A DNA stretch of 59,048 bases from Clostridia bacterium. Lineage in GTDB: Bacteria; Bacillota; Clostridia; UBA1212; UBA1255. Positions 9,812-18,230 of the stretch are shown here, one piece after another (positions within the stretch are counted from its first letter, which is position 1; each line of letters opens with the position of its first letter). The stretch covers positions 1 through 59,048 of the forward strand of contig JAFZEI010000055.1 in NCBI GenBank assembly GCA_017560765.1, given 5' to 3'. A program made the translations under genes and the position numbers. The notes beneath the pieces are model-generated. The model was not told the DNA's origin and ran no database searches. It saw only the letters and a program-made list of their open reading frames with translations.

Positions 9812-10837
9812 TTATTGAGCCTCTATTGCGACGGCATGAGCTATCCCCGATATGCTCTCAGATTGTTTCACAGAAACAGGACTCATTAAAGCTCCTGTAC
9901 CTACAACGAGTATTCTTTTTAAATTCCCGCCTTGAAGCTGTTTATAAAAATAGCTTGCAAAAACAGATGCTATACAACCGCAACCACTGCCGCCGGAATG
10001 AGTCTTTTGCTTTATTGGATCAAATATCATTGCTCCGCAGTCTTGATGCCTAAAACAATTATTTCTTTCATCATAAAGGCTATATCCGTGCATATCCATC
10101 AATTCTCTCAACATGCCGCTGCCTGTCAAACCCAAATCACCTGTAATAATTGCATCATAATAGCTTGGCTCCAAACCCAAATCGGACAAGTGAGCAATTA
10201 TTGTATCTGCAGCCGCAGGTGCCATTGCTGCGCCCATATTATTTGCATCTGTTACATTAAAATCAGTTATCTTGCCAATAGTTACAGAAGTAATTACCGG
10301 TCCTCCCGATTGACTTGAAAGCCATAGTCCGGCAGCTCCGCTTACCGTCCATTGTGCAGTGGGAGGCCTTTGTCCGCCTTGTTCTACAGGCATACGGAAA
10401 GTTTTTTCTGCAGCACAAAAATTGCTTGAGGCCATACAGATTACATTATCCATTCCTCCGCTGTTTATCAGTAATGAACCGGTCACCATTCCCTCCGCAA
10501 TTGTAGAACATGCACCGAAAAGTCCCAAATACGGTACTCCGCTGTCTCTTAAACCAATAGATGATGCAATACATTGATTCATTAAATCTCCGGCTAATAT
10601 ACAGTCTATATCATCAGTTTTAAGTTGGATTTTCCTCATAAGTTTTTGAAAAACCGAACCTGTAAACTTTGCTTCTGCTCTCTCCCAGGACTTTTCATCA
10701 AAATCCTCATTCTGTACTTCATCAAAATAATCTCCCAAAGGACCCTCTTTTTCTCTTGGTCCTACTATCGCCGCTGTTTCTTTTATATATACTTTTCTAT
10801 CATTTGTATACGTCTGTTTTCCCTGCTTAGTTGACAT
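9812..10837 (-). CDS. spoVAD: Stage V sporulation protein AD
   Basis: SpoVAD is the soluble SpoVA component that binds dipicolinic acid on the spore inner membrane. Its fold is like that of thiolases and ketosynthases. The 341-residue protein has the family's thiolase-like GACSTIAEGM segment, the AGDLMNQC motif and the C-terminal GSGCGCIASVFASY segment. AGGAG precedes the ATG. It lies 12 bp downstream of spoVAC and 25 bp upstream of spoVAE. Confidence 0.95.
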   Translation of the reverse strand: MSTKQGKQTYTNDRKVYIKETAAIVGPREKEGPLGDYFDEVQNEDFDEKSWERAEAKFTGSVFQKLMRKIQLKTDDIDCILAGDLMNQCIASSIGLRDSGVPYLGLFGACSTIAEGMVTGSLLINSGGMDNVICMASSNFCAAEKTFRMPVEQGGQRPPTAQWTVSGAAGLWLSSQSGGPVITSVTIGKITDFNVTDANNMGAAMAPAAADTIIAHLSDLGLEPSYYDAIITGDLGLTGSGMLRELMDMHGYSLYDERNNCFRHQDCGAMIFDPIKQKTHSGGSGCGCIASVFASYFYKQLQGGNLKRILVVGTGALMSPVSVKQSESISGIAHAVAIEAQ

Positions 10838-10849
10838 AATATTGCTCCT

Positions 10850-11323
10850 CTATTTTATAAGATAATAAATAAAGCCGGCTATAACCGAAGCCGCAGTCCC
10901 ATAAACTATTACAGGACCTGCCACTTGAAACATCTGTGCTCCTACGCCAAGAATAAAGCCCTCGCTTTTATATTCCATAGCAGGCGAAGTTATTGAATTT
11001 GCAAATCCCGTTATAGGCACAATAGTGCCTGCTCCGGCAATATTTCCTATTTCATCATACACATTAAAAGCAGTCAGCAAAACACCGACAAAGACCATAA
11101 ACATTACTGTAAGCGCCTTGGCATTTTCCTCTGTTAATGTACCAAAAATCTTTTGTGCCGTACTACTGATAATAATATCATGAAACAATTGTGCAATTAT
11201 GCATATCAGCCCACCGAAAACAAATGCAAAAAAACAATCTTTAATAAGTCCTGACTTTTTGGAATATCTATTTGTCATTTCGCTGTATTTCTTTTCGGTA
11301 AGTTTGTTAAGATGATTACTCAT
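10850..11323 (-). CDS. spoVAC: Stage V sporulation protein AC
   Basis: SpoVAC is a membrane protein of the SpoVA complex, described in Bacillus as a mechanosensitive channel. The 157 residues hold a polar N-terminus (residues 1-25) and about four to five hydrophobic stretches, including FAFVFGGLICIIAQ, and the conserved PITGFANSI loop. AGGAGG lies 6 nt before the ATG. It starts 33 bp after sigF, so the spoVA trio may be read from the sigF operon and from a forespore promoter that I could not locate. Confidence 0.94.
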   Translation of the reverse strand: MSNHLNKLTEKKYSEMTNRYSKKSGLIKDCFFAFVFGGLICIIAQLFHDIIISSTAQKIFGTLTEENAKALTVMFMVFVGVLLTAFNVYDEIGNIAGAGTIVPITGFANSITSPAMEYKSEGFILGVGAQMFQVAGPVIVYGTAASVIAGFIYYLIK

Positions 11324-11356
11324 AAATACCTCCTAAAAATAATCATGAGTATTGTT

Positions 11357-12118
11357 TCATCTTTCTGTTAGTTTTATGCGCATTTTAATTAATATCTTTT
11401 TCTCCATACGCGATACTTGTACTTGAGAAATGCCAAGTCGATTTGCAATTTCTGTCTGCGTCATATCGTTAAAATACCTGAGTTGTATTATTTTCTTTTC
11501 ATTATCATTTAAATCCTCCATTGCCCTATCCAGTGCAATTTTGTCAAGAAGCCTTTCATATCCGTGATTATCCCCATCATCGGATTGTAATATCCTATCG
11601 ATTAGAAATTCTGTGTTGGCAGAATTTTCATCTACAGGTGCATAAATCGATTCCGGGATTCTGGCTGCTTCAATTGCCATTATTATATCTTCTTTTTCTA
11701 CCTGCAAAGCCTCTGCTATTTCGGAAACAGGCGGCTCTCTAAAGTTTCTGCGTTGTACTTCTTCTACATACGCTTTAATTTTAAATCCCAATTCTTTTAC
11801 AGTTCTTGAAACTTTTACCGGTCCTTCATCTCTTAAGTACCTGCGTATTTCTCCTGCTATCATAGGCACCGCATATGTAGAGAAGCATACGTCAAAACTC
11901 AAATCAAAATTTCTTATTGCTTTTATCAATCCTATAGAGCCTATCTGAAAAAGATCCTCAGAATCTGTACCTCGGTTTAAATACCTTTTCACTACGCTCC
12001 TTATTAGTCCTGTATTATCTTCATATAATTCTTTCTGTGCTGCATTACTTTCTTCGTCGTTACCGCATTGAACCGTTTTGATAAGTTCTTTTACTGCGGT
12101 ATCGTCGTATTTTCGCAC
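11357..12118 (-). CDS. sigF: Sporulation sigma factor SigF
   Basis: This 253-residue sigma-70 family protein is SigF, the first forespore sigma factor. Region 2 includes DLFQIGSIGLIKAIRNFD. Region 3 follows, and region 4 ends with the helix-turn-helix IANRLGISQVQVSRMEKK. SigG would be the alternative, but the gene lies directly after spoIIAA and spoIIAB, the SigF-specific regulators. The start is a GTG preceded by GGTGG, inside the last 28 nt of spoIIAB, which would keep levels of the sigma factor and its inhibitor linked. spoVAC, AD and AE follow. Confidence 0.95.
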   Translation of the reverse strand: MRKYDDTAVKELIKTVQCGNDEESNAAQKELYEDNTGLIRSVVKRYLNRGTDSEDLFQIGSIGLIKAIRNFDLSFDVCFSTYAVPMIAGEIRRYLRDEGPVKVSRTVKELGFKIKAYVEEVQRRNFREPPVSEIAEALQVEKEDIIMAIEAARIPESIYAPVDENSANTEFLIDRILQSDDGDNHGYERLLDKIALDRAMEDLNDNEKKIIQLRYFNDMTQTEIANRLGISQVQVSRMEKKILIKMRIKLTER

Positions 12119-12597
12119 AGATTATCACCACCGAATATTTTAAACAAACGAATTTCTGTACCTTCACCCACAATAGACTGTACACTAAACCCGTCACAAA
12201 AGGACTCCATAATTGTAAAGCCCATACCGGAGCGCTCCATTTCAGGAGAAGATGTATATAATGGTTCTCTGGCTTTTTCTATATCCTCAATACCGCAACC
12301 CTCATCTGTTATACCGACTTCTATTGCATTTTCATATAAAATACACTCAAATTTTATAATACAAGCTTCTTTTTTCTTATTGATTTTACCGTATCCGTGT
12401 ATAATGCAATTTGTTACTGCTTCGCTAACGGCAGTTACAATATCCGACAACTCATCTATGGTCGGATCAAGCTGTACTGCCATAGCACTTACTAAAGACC
12501 TTGCCAGTTTTTCATTACAGGATTTTGCGCTGAATTCTGCGTTTAATCTGTTAATTTCTTTACTGTTACACATATCACAAAACATACTTTCACTCAT
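12091..12597 (-). CDS. spoIIAB: Anti-sigma F factor SpoIIAB
   Basis: SpoIIAB binds and holds SigF inactive, and it phosphorylates SpoIIAA. From the ATG at 12597 it has 168 residues, slightly longer than usual because of an N-terminal segment rich in Met and Cys. The Bergerat ATP fold shows the N-box EAVTNCIIHGYG, the G1 box DEGCGIED and the G2 box SGMGFTIMESF. AGGTG lies 6 nt before the ATG, and an in-frame GTG three codons upstream is less likely. It lies 20 bp after spoIIAA and overlaps sigF. Confidence 0.94.
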   Translation of the reverse strand: MSESMFCDMCNSKEINRLNAEFSAKSCNEKLARSLVSAMAVQLDPTIDELSDIVTAVSEAVTNCIIHGYGKINKKKEACIIKFECILYENAIEVGITDEGCGIEDIEKAREPLYTSSPEMERSGMGFTIMESFCDGFSVQSIVGEGTEIRLFKIFGGDNLCENTTIPQ

Positions 12598-12617
12598 ATA
12601 TAACACCTATCCTTTCT

Positions 12618-12944
12618 TTAAACGGCATCGTGAATACTTTCGCATTTTTCTATAAATTGGAAAACTCCTGACATTTCCAGAATACGCGTAGCATTGGGGT
12701 TGTTGCAAATAATCCACGCCTTGCCGCCCAACGCTTTTACTTTCTTATATCTGCCCATAAGCATTCCTATACCTGAGCTATCCATAAATGACAATCCGTT
12801 AAAATCAAACAGTATATCTCTGACCGGCGGCTTAATAAGCTCCGAATCAATCCTAATTCTTATTTCATCTGCAAAATGGTGATCAAGTTCACCGGAAACT
12901 TTAACTATCAACAAATTTCCGGTCTTTGCTAATTCAAATTTCAT
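12618..12944 (-). CDS. spoIIAA: Anti-anti-sigma factor SpoIIAA
   Basis: SpoIIAA is a STAS-domain protein which, when dephosphorylated, frees SigF from SpoIIAB. The 108 residues from the ATG at 12944 match the family. The switch motif FMDSSGIGMLMGRYK holds the phosphorylatable serine, by alignment Ser57. GGAGG lies 7 nt before the ATG, while the longer upstream frame has no good SD. No spoIIE phosphatase gene is in this window. The upstream gap carries a strong palindrome (12986-13005). Confidence 0.94.
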   Translation of the reverse strand: MKFELAKTGNLLIVKVSGELDHHFADEIRIRIDSELIKPPVRDILFDFNGLSFMDSSGIGMLMGRYKKVKALGGKAWIICNNPNATRILEMSGVFQFIEKCESIHDAV

Positions 12945-12985
12945 TGTATTATCCTCCTTTAATTTGAGTACAGGTTCATAATACA

Positions 12986-13020
12986 ATTATTTCCCGGGAA
13001 ATAATCAAATCCGGGAAATA
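12986..13020. promoter_or_regulatory. Perfect 20-bp palindrome plus half-site upstream of spoIIAA
   Basis: ATTATTTCCCGGGAAATAAT at 12986-13005 is a perfect palindrome. The half CCGGGAAATA (12994-13003) recurs at 13011-13020, 17 bp away. On the minus strand the palindrome lies between TTGATT (13008-13003) and TATTAT (12983-12978). That is a possible promoter with a long 19-bp spacer. No SigH-like or Spo0A-box sequence was recognised here. It looks like an operator for an unknown factor. Confidence 0.5.
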
Positions 13021-13037
13021 TTCTAAAACAAAATTTT

Positions 13038-13904
13038 TTATTGATTTACATTGATATGGCCGGCCATTTCTTCTAATTTTTTCAGCCTGTGCGCAACGCC
13101 TGATTTACTGAGTACGGGAACAAGCAGCATTCCTAACTCTTTTAGGCTCAAAGATTCATTTTCTACTCGCAATATTGCAATTTCTTTAAGCTGCTCCGGC
13201 AGCGTTTCAAAGGTTGCTGTTTTCATAAATGACGAAAGTAATGCTGTCTGCCTTGCTGCTGCCGCCACTGATTTATCTAAATTTGCATTATCGCAATTCA
13301 TCATCCTGTTGGCATCACTATTGCCCTTTTTTATAATATTTCTGTTTTCAAACTCCAACATTGCACCAACAGCGCCTATGTGTGCCAAAAAATCAGAAAC
13401 TCCGTTTATGCTTTTTATGTAAACGACTTCTCTGTCGTTTCTTTTGGTGACATTATACGGAATACCGCACTGATACAGCTGCTTTTTGCATATTTCCGCC
13501 GCCAAGTTATTTTTAAAAGCTATTTCTGCTCTTGCAGGCTTATCCGGCGACGCAATGTATCCGGAATACAAAAAGCAACCTCTCAAAAAAGAATTACTGC
13601 AACAAAATTTGCTTTGCTCTTCATTATAGCAAACAGAATTCCCACGATAAATCTCCACTCCGTAGCAAATGCCGGTTTTCTTGTTTTTGCAAAAATATAC
13701 TCTCTTTTCAAACCCAATCGACTTTGCTTTTGAAGCCAAACCGTTTATCCTGCGGACTAAATTTTTATCTTTTAATTTAAAATTATTCTCCCCATGCATC
13801 AAAAGAAATGCGGAAAGCTCGGCTGCCGCGCAACATTTTGATTTAATATCAGAAACAATAAGTTGTTGTTTTAGCTGTGAAGAATAACTTGAATTTTGTT
13901 GCAT
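13038..13904 (-). CDS. whiA: DNA-binding protein WhiA
   Basis: WhiA is a conserved Gram-positive DNA-binding protein linked to division and, in actinobacteria, sporulation. It joins a LAGLIDADG-like N-terminal domain to a C-terminal helix-turn-helix. The family segments SSQLKQQL near the start, CFLRG-type FLRGCFLYSGYI in the middle and SKSGVAHRLKKLEEMA at the end are all visible. The ATG at 13904 gives 288 residues and the usual start. An in-frame GTG at 13916 would overlap the upstream gene, and neither start has a clear SD. In Bacillus it sits with rapZ (yvcJ) and yvcK, but here it follows helD. Confidence 0.9.
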   Translation of the reverse strand: MQQNSSYSSQLKQQLIVSDIKSKCCAAAELSAFLLMHGENNFKLKDKNLVRRINGLASKAKSIGFEKRVYFCKNKKTGICYGVEIYRGNSVCYNEEQSKFCCSNSFLRGCFLYSGYIASPDKPARAEIAFKNNLAAEICKKQLYQCGIPYNVTKRNDREVVYIKSINGVSDFLAHIGAVGAMLEFENRNIIKKGNSDANRMMNCDNANLDKSVAAAARQTALLSSFMKTATFETLPEQLKEIAILRVENESLSLKELGMLLVPVLSKSGVAHRLKKLEEMAGHINVNQ

Positions 13905-13905
13905 T

Positions 13906-15888
13906 TTAATTATCACATTCTTTTTTTATCACAAGTAACTCATGCATAGCTCTTGTACATGCCGTATACATCATATCTGCCGGCATATCCCACACTATGG
14001 CAAAATCATATTCCAATCCTTTAGCAATATATAAGGGCAGAACTTTAAAGTTGACCTTATTGCTTACGAAACATTCCTTTTTAATACAGCCCTCAAATTT
14101 ACGTGCCTCTGCTCCGCTGCGACAAATTACCGCAATGTTTTCGTATCCCTTTTCTATTGCCTGTTTTATATACTTTTGTGCCTCAAATGCTGCCTGTTCG
14201 GTATTTTCTGCCTTTATTTCAACAGGAGAACAGCCTTCACGCACACAATTTGTTTCTGTATTTTGACTTTGATATTTAGACGCATATTCAACAATCTGAC
14301 GTGTAGAGCGGTAATTTGTATTAAGCTCATACGTTCTGAAAGGTCTTTTTTTAATAATGCTTTTAATATCCTTTACAAAGTTGCCTTGATTTCCCATTAT
14401 TTTCTGATTGCAATCTCCTACAAAAAGCATATTAGAGCCTTTATATACGATTTTGAGAAGCTCTATATAAACAGGCACATAATCCTGAGCTTCGTCTGCA
14501 ATAATATAAAAATTATTTACAGCTATATCAGGTTCATACAAAGCCACATATATAATAGCCACGGCACAAGCATCCTCCCAAGAGTCATTTGCAGGTGCAT
14601 AATCAGCAATCTCAGGATATACGCTGTACATCTTTCTGTATAAGACAGGTGCAGACATAGACATAAGCATAAAATCAAGCTCCATTTTGATTTTCTCTAT
14701 CAACTCGGGAGTTCTTATTTTGTTTTGTTCTGCCACGAACACAGCTATTTTCTCTGTTCTTTGCATTATTGGCAAGTCGGAATACGTAGAATAAAACAAA
14801 TCATGCAGAAGCTCAGCAGGAACTTTTCTGCCGCCGTCATCATCCAAATCAAGATCCTCTGCCATAAAAATATTCTGTCTCAGATACTTTACGTATTCTG
14901 CTACTTTATTACGAAAATCCATTGTGGATTTATACTCTGCCAAGCGTTTATAACCGATGCTTTCAGGAGTGCTGCTTTGAATTATTTCTTGCTGTGAAAG
15001 TCTGTCTGTAAATTTATAATCCTCTAAATCTTTAAGCGCATACTGTATTACGTCTTCAAACAGAAACTCTTTTACACTTTCTTCTCCTAATTCCGGCAAA
15101 ACTGACGAAATATATTCTGAAAACACACTGTTCGGAGAAATAATTGTCACTTCTCCGTGTTTCAGTCTATCTCTGAAAGCATAAAGAACGTATGCAACTT
15201 TATGAAGGGCAATAGAAGATTTTCCGCTGCCTGCACAGCCCTGTATAACAGCGATTCCTTCAATGTAATCACGTACAATTTTATACTGTTCTTTTTGAAT
15301 AGTCTGCAATATTGTTTTCATGTGCGTATCAGAGTTTTGATTAAGCACTTCGCACAGCATTTCATCATCGGAAGGCATTCCGATTTCTGTGCTTTTAATC
15401 AATTTACCGTCCTTGAAAACATATCGCTTTTTCTTAAGCAAATCGCCCTCAATAACACCTGCAGGTGCGGAAAAATTAGCTTTGCCGGGCTCTGCTTCAT
15501 AATACAGTGACGCAACCGGCGCACGCCAGTCTGTAGTCACTATAGCACCTGTTTCCGGTTGGCGCAGTGTGTGAATACTAAGATAATAATTTTCTTCCTC
15601 GTCTTCACCTTTTTCTTTAAATGTAAAGCCTGCAAAATACGGTTCTTTTAACTGCTTTCCCAAACGTGCCACAAACTGAAGCGAATACGCATATGCATTA
15701 GTATCCAAAAGCTCATTCTCAAGCAAGTCTTTCTTTTCATCATCCTTAAGCTCATTGAAATAGTCGTTAAAATACTTTCTTTCTTCAAGAATATTTTCAC
15801 GACGCATTTTTAGATGTGCAAGCTCAGAATCAATACATTTTTTTACTACTTCAAGTGTTTCTCTGACATGCTTTTCTTCGTTGTTCAT
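13906..15888 (-). CDS. helD: HelD-type RNA polymerase-recycling helicase
   Basis: This 660-residue protein is a superfamily 1 UvrD/Rep-like ATPase of the HelD group, which binds RNA polymerase and releases it from stalled complexes. The HelD-specific coiled-coil start spans residues 1-80, the DWRAPVASLYYE motif 120-131, and Walker A GCAGSGKS 217-224. The Walker B-like ADEAQDY and a C-terminal helicase segment with MMYTACTRAMHEL follow. The ATG overlaps the clpE stop by 4 nt (ATGA), so the two are translationally coupled. whiA follows at once. Confidence 0.9.
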   Translation of the reverse strand: MNNEEKHVRETLEVVKKCIDSELAHLKMRRENILEERKYFNDYFNELKDDEKKDLLENELLDTNAYAYSLQFVARLGKQLKEPYFAGFTFKEKGEDEEENYYLSIHTLRQPETGAIVTTDWRAPVASLYYEAEPGKANFSAPAGVIEGDLLKKKRYVFKDGKLIKSTEIGMPSDDEMLCEVLNQNSDTHMKTILQTIQKEQYKIVRDYIEGIAVIQGCAGSGKSSIALHKVAYVLYAFRDRLKHGEVTIISPNSVFSEYISSVLPELGEESVKEFLFEDVIQYALKDLEDYKFTDRLSQQEIIQSSTPESIGYKRLAEYKSTMDFRNKVAEYVKYLRQNIFMAEDLDLDDDGGRKVPAELLHDLFYSTYSDLPIMQRTEKIAVFVAEQNKIRTPELIEKIKMELDFMLMSMSAPVLYRKMYSVYPEIADYAPANDSWEDACAVAIIYVALYEPDIAVNNFYIIADEAQDYVPVYIELLKIVYKGSNMLFVGDCNQKIMGNQGNFVKDIKSIIKKRPFRTYELNTNYRSTRQIVEYASKYQSQNTETNCVREGCSPVEIKAENTEQAAFEAQKYIKQAIEKGYENIAVICRSGAEARKFEGCIKKECFVSNKVNFKVLPLYIAKGLEYDFAIVWDMPADMMYTACTRAMHELLVIKKECDN

Positions 15889-18230
15889 ATTATTGTAATC
15901 TCACCTTTATTATCAAGCACTACTTGGACATTGCTACCCTCACCGATTTTGCGAAGTAAGAATAATTCTGCCAACTCATCTTCGATTTTCTTTTGAATTA
16001 ATTGACGAAGAGGTCTTGCTCCGTATTTTTCATCATAGCCATTTTCTGCCAAATAATTGTATACACTATCCTCAATTGTAATTTTTATTCCCTTGTCATT
16101 ACATTGAGATATTACATCCTTCATCATAATCTTAGAAATTTCAACGAGATTTGCTTTTGAAAGAGTATTAAATACAACGATTTCGTCAACTCTGTTTAAA
16201 AACTCAGGTCTGAAAATCTGTTTAAGTGCATCTGTGGCATGTTCTTTTGCTTGTGACCTACTGTCAGATGCAAAGCCTATACCGTTGTTTTTAGCAGATG
16301 TACCGGCATTAGATGTCATTATTATTACAGTATTCTCAAAATTTACTGTTCTGCCCTGACTGTCTGTTAATCTGCCGTCATCAAGAATTTGCAAAAGCAT
16401 ATTAAACACATCGGGATGTGCTTTTTCTATTTCGTCGAAAAGCACGACTGAATACGGTCTGCGGCGTACCCTTTCCGTAAGCTGTCCTGCCTCGTCATAA
16501 CCTACGTATCCCGGAGGTGAGCCTATCATTTTGGATGCCGTATGCTTCTCCATATATTCTGACATATCAAGACGTACAAGTGCATCCTCTGTGCCGAAAA
16601 GCTCGATTGTAAGCTGCTTAACAAGCTCTGTTTTACCTACGCCTGTAGGTCCTACAAATATAAATGATGCAGGCTTAAAATGACTTCTGAATCCTGATCT
16701 GCTTCTTCTGATTGCCTTTGATATTGCAGAAACAGCCTCATCTTGACCTATTACATTGCATTTTATCCTATCGCCCAAGCGCATAAGCTTTTCTGCTTCG
16801 TCCTCTGTCACTCTTTGAAGCGGAATTCCCGTCCACGTTTCCACAACCTTGGCTATATCCTCATAAGTCAAATCAATGTATTGCTTTTCTTCCATTTCTG
16901 CAAGTTGCGATTGATTAAGCGCCAAAGCACTTTTTACTTCTGCAATTTCTTTAAAGGATGCCATTTGTTCTTCTTCTGTTGTCGATTCTTTTGCCTCTAA
17001 CTCAGCAATTTTATCATTTTGTTCTGCAATTTCCTTTTTCTTAGCTGCTATAAGCGGTAACATTTTATTCCTGAGATTTGCCCTTGAAGCCGCCTCATCT
17101 ACTACGTCAATTGCCTTATCCGGCAAAAATCTGTCAGTGATGTATCTTTCTGCCATTTTAACGGCATCTTCAAGCAATGTATCGCTCATACGAACTTTAT
17201 GATATACCTCATAATGTACTTTTATACCCTTTAATATTTCTAATGTTTCTTGAACAGAAGGTTCATTTACAAACACAGGTTGAAAGCGTCTTTCCAGGGC
17301 ACTGTCTTTTTCTATGAACTTTCTGTATTCTTTTAATGTTGTAGCGCCTATTACTTGTATTTCGCCTCTGGAAAGTGCAGGTTTTAATATGTTTGCCGCA
17401 TTCATGGAGCCTTCTGCCTCTCCTGCGCCCATTATATTGTGAACTTCATCTATAACAAGAATTATGTTACCTGCTCTTTTTACCTCATCAATAAGACCTT
17501 TCATTCTTGCTTCGAACTGTCCTCTGAATTGAGTACCGGCTACCATTGCTGTAAGGTCAAGTAAATGCACTCTTTTATCAAGAAGCTTTTCGGGTGCTTC
17601 TGCGCGGCTTATTCTTAATGCCAATCCTTCTGCAATAGCTGTTTTACCCACACCGGCCTCGCCTATAAGCACAGGGTTGTTTTTTGTTCTTCTGTTAAGA
17701 ATTTGAACTATTCTTTCTATCTCTCTGTCTCTGCCGACAATGTTATCTATACCGCCTAATTTTGCTTTCTCTGTCAAATCCACACTGTACATGGATAAGA
17801 ATTTAAATTGCGGCTTTTCTTTTTCTTTTTTTCTATCACCGTTTTTACCGTTTTGCTTTGCTTCTGCTTGTGACTTTTGCGCAGCAAAGAACTCATCGGG
17901 AGGCATCATGGAACCACCCATATTACCAAAAAGCTTAAATAAATTAGGAGTATTTGTGCCCGAAGGGGTGTCCTCTGCAGAATTACTGAGATTATCATCA
18001 ATATCTTCTCCGAGACTTTCTAGCATCGAGTCCATACTCTCTGTCATATTCTCAAGGTCTTCATCAGAAATACCCATTTTATCTAAAAACTGTGTTACCT
18101 GTGGCAAATTCATCTTTTTAGCACAAACGAGACACAGTCCTTTATTTACCTGCTGCCCTTTATTGTCTATCTGTGTTATAAAAACCGTTGCTATTCTTTT
18201 ATGGCACACACTGCACAATTCTCCGTTCAT
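15885..18230 (-). CDS. clpE: ClpE-like AAA+ unfoldase with N-terminal zinc finger
   Basis: This 781-residue Hsp100 protein has two AAA domains (first Walker A GEAGVGKT 190-197; second GPTGVGKT in the C-terminal half) and a coiled-coil middle region rich in Glu, Lys and Gln. Instead of the double Clp N-domain it begins with a McsA-like zinc finger (C6, C9, C33, C36), which is the mark of ClpE. It then has a Met/Ser-rich linker (about residues 50-140). ClpE works with ClpP on misfolded proteins. It overlaps uvrA and helD by 4 nt each, so it is built into a DNA-repair/transcription operon. No CtsR box was recognised. Confidence 0.88.
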   Translation of the reverse strand: MNGELCSVCHKRIATVFITQIDNKGQQVNKGLCLVCAKKMNLPQVTQFLDKMGISDEDLENMTESMDSMLESLGEDIDDNLSNSAEDTPSGTNTPNLFKLFGNMGGSMMPPDEFFAAQKSQAEAKQNGKNGDRKKEKEKPQFKFLSMYSVDLTEKAKLGGIDNIVGRDREIERIVQILNRRTKNNPVLIGEAGVGKTAIAEGLALRISRAEAPEKLLDKRVHLLDLTAMVAGTQFRGQFEARMKGLIDEVKRAGNIILVIDEVHNIMGAGEAEGSMNAANILKPALSRGEIQVIGATTLKEYRKFIEKDSALERRFQPVFVNEPSVQETLEILKGIKVHYEVYHKVRMSDTLLEDAVKMAERYITDRFLPDKAIDVVDEAASRANLRNKMLPLIAAKKKEIAEQNDKIAELEAKESTTEEEQMASFKEIAEVKSALALNQSQLAEMEEKQYIDLTYEDIAKVVETWTGIPLQRVTEDEAEKLMRLGDRIKCNVIGQDEAVSAISKAIRRSRSGFRSHFKPASFIFVGPTGVGKTELVKQLTIELFGTEDALVRLDMSEYMEKHTASKMIGSPPGYVGYDEAGQLTERVRRRPYSVVLFDEIEKAHPDVFNMLLQILDDGRLTDSQGRTVNFENTVIIMTSNAGTSAKNNGIGFASDSRSQAKEHATDALKQIFRPEFLNRVDEIVVFNTLSKANLVEISKIMMKDVISQCNDKGIKITIEDSVYNYLAENGYDEKYGARPLRQLIQKKIEDELAELFLLRKIGEGSNVQVVLDNKGEITII

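Noticed and set aside
12068-12655. 195-codon plus-strand open frame
   Set aside because: It is antisense to spoIIAB and parts of sigF and spoIIAA, whose protein motifs are unmistakable.
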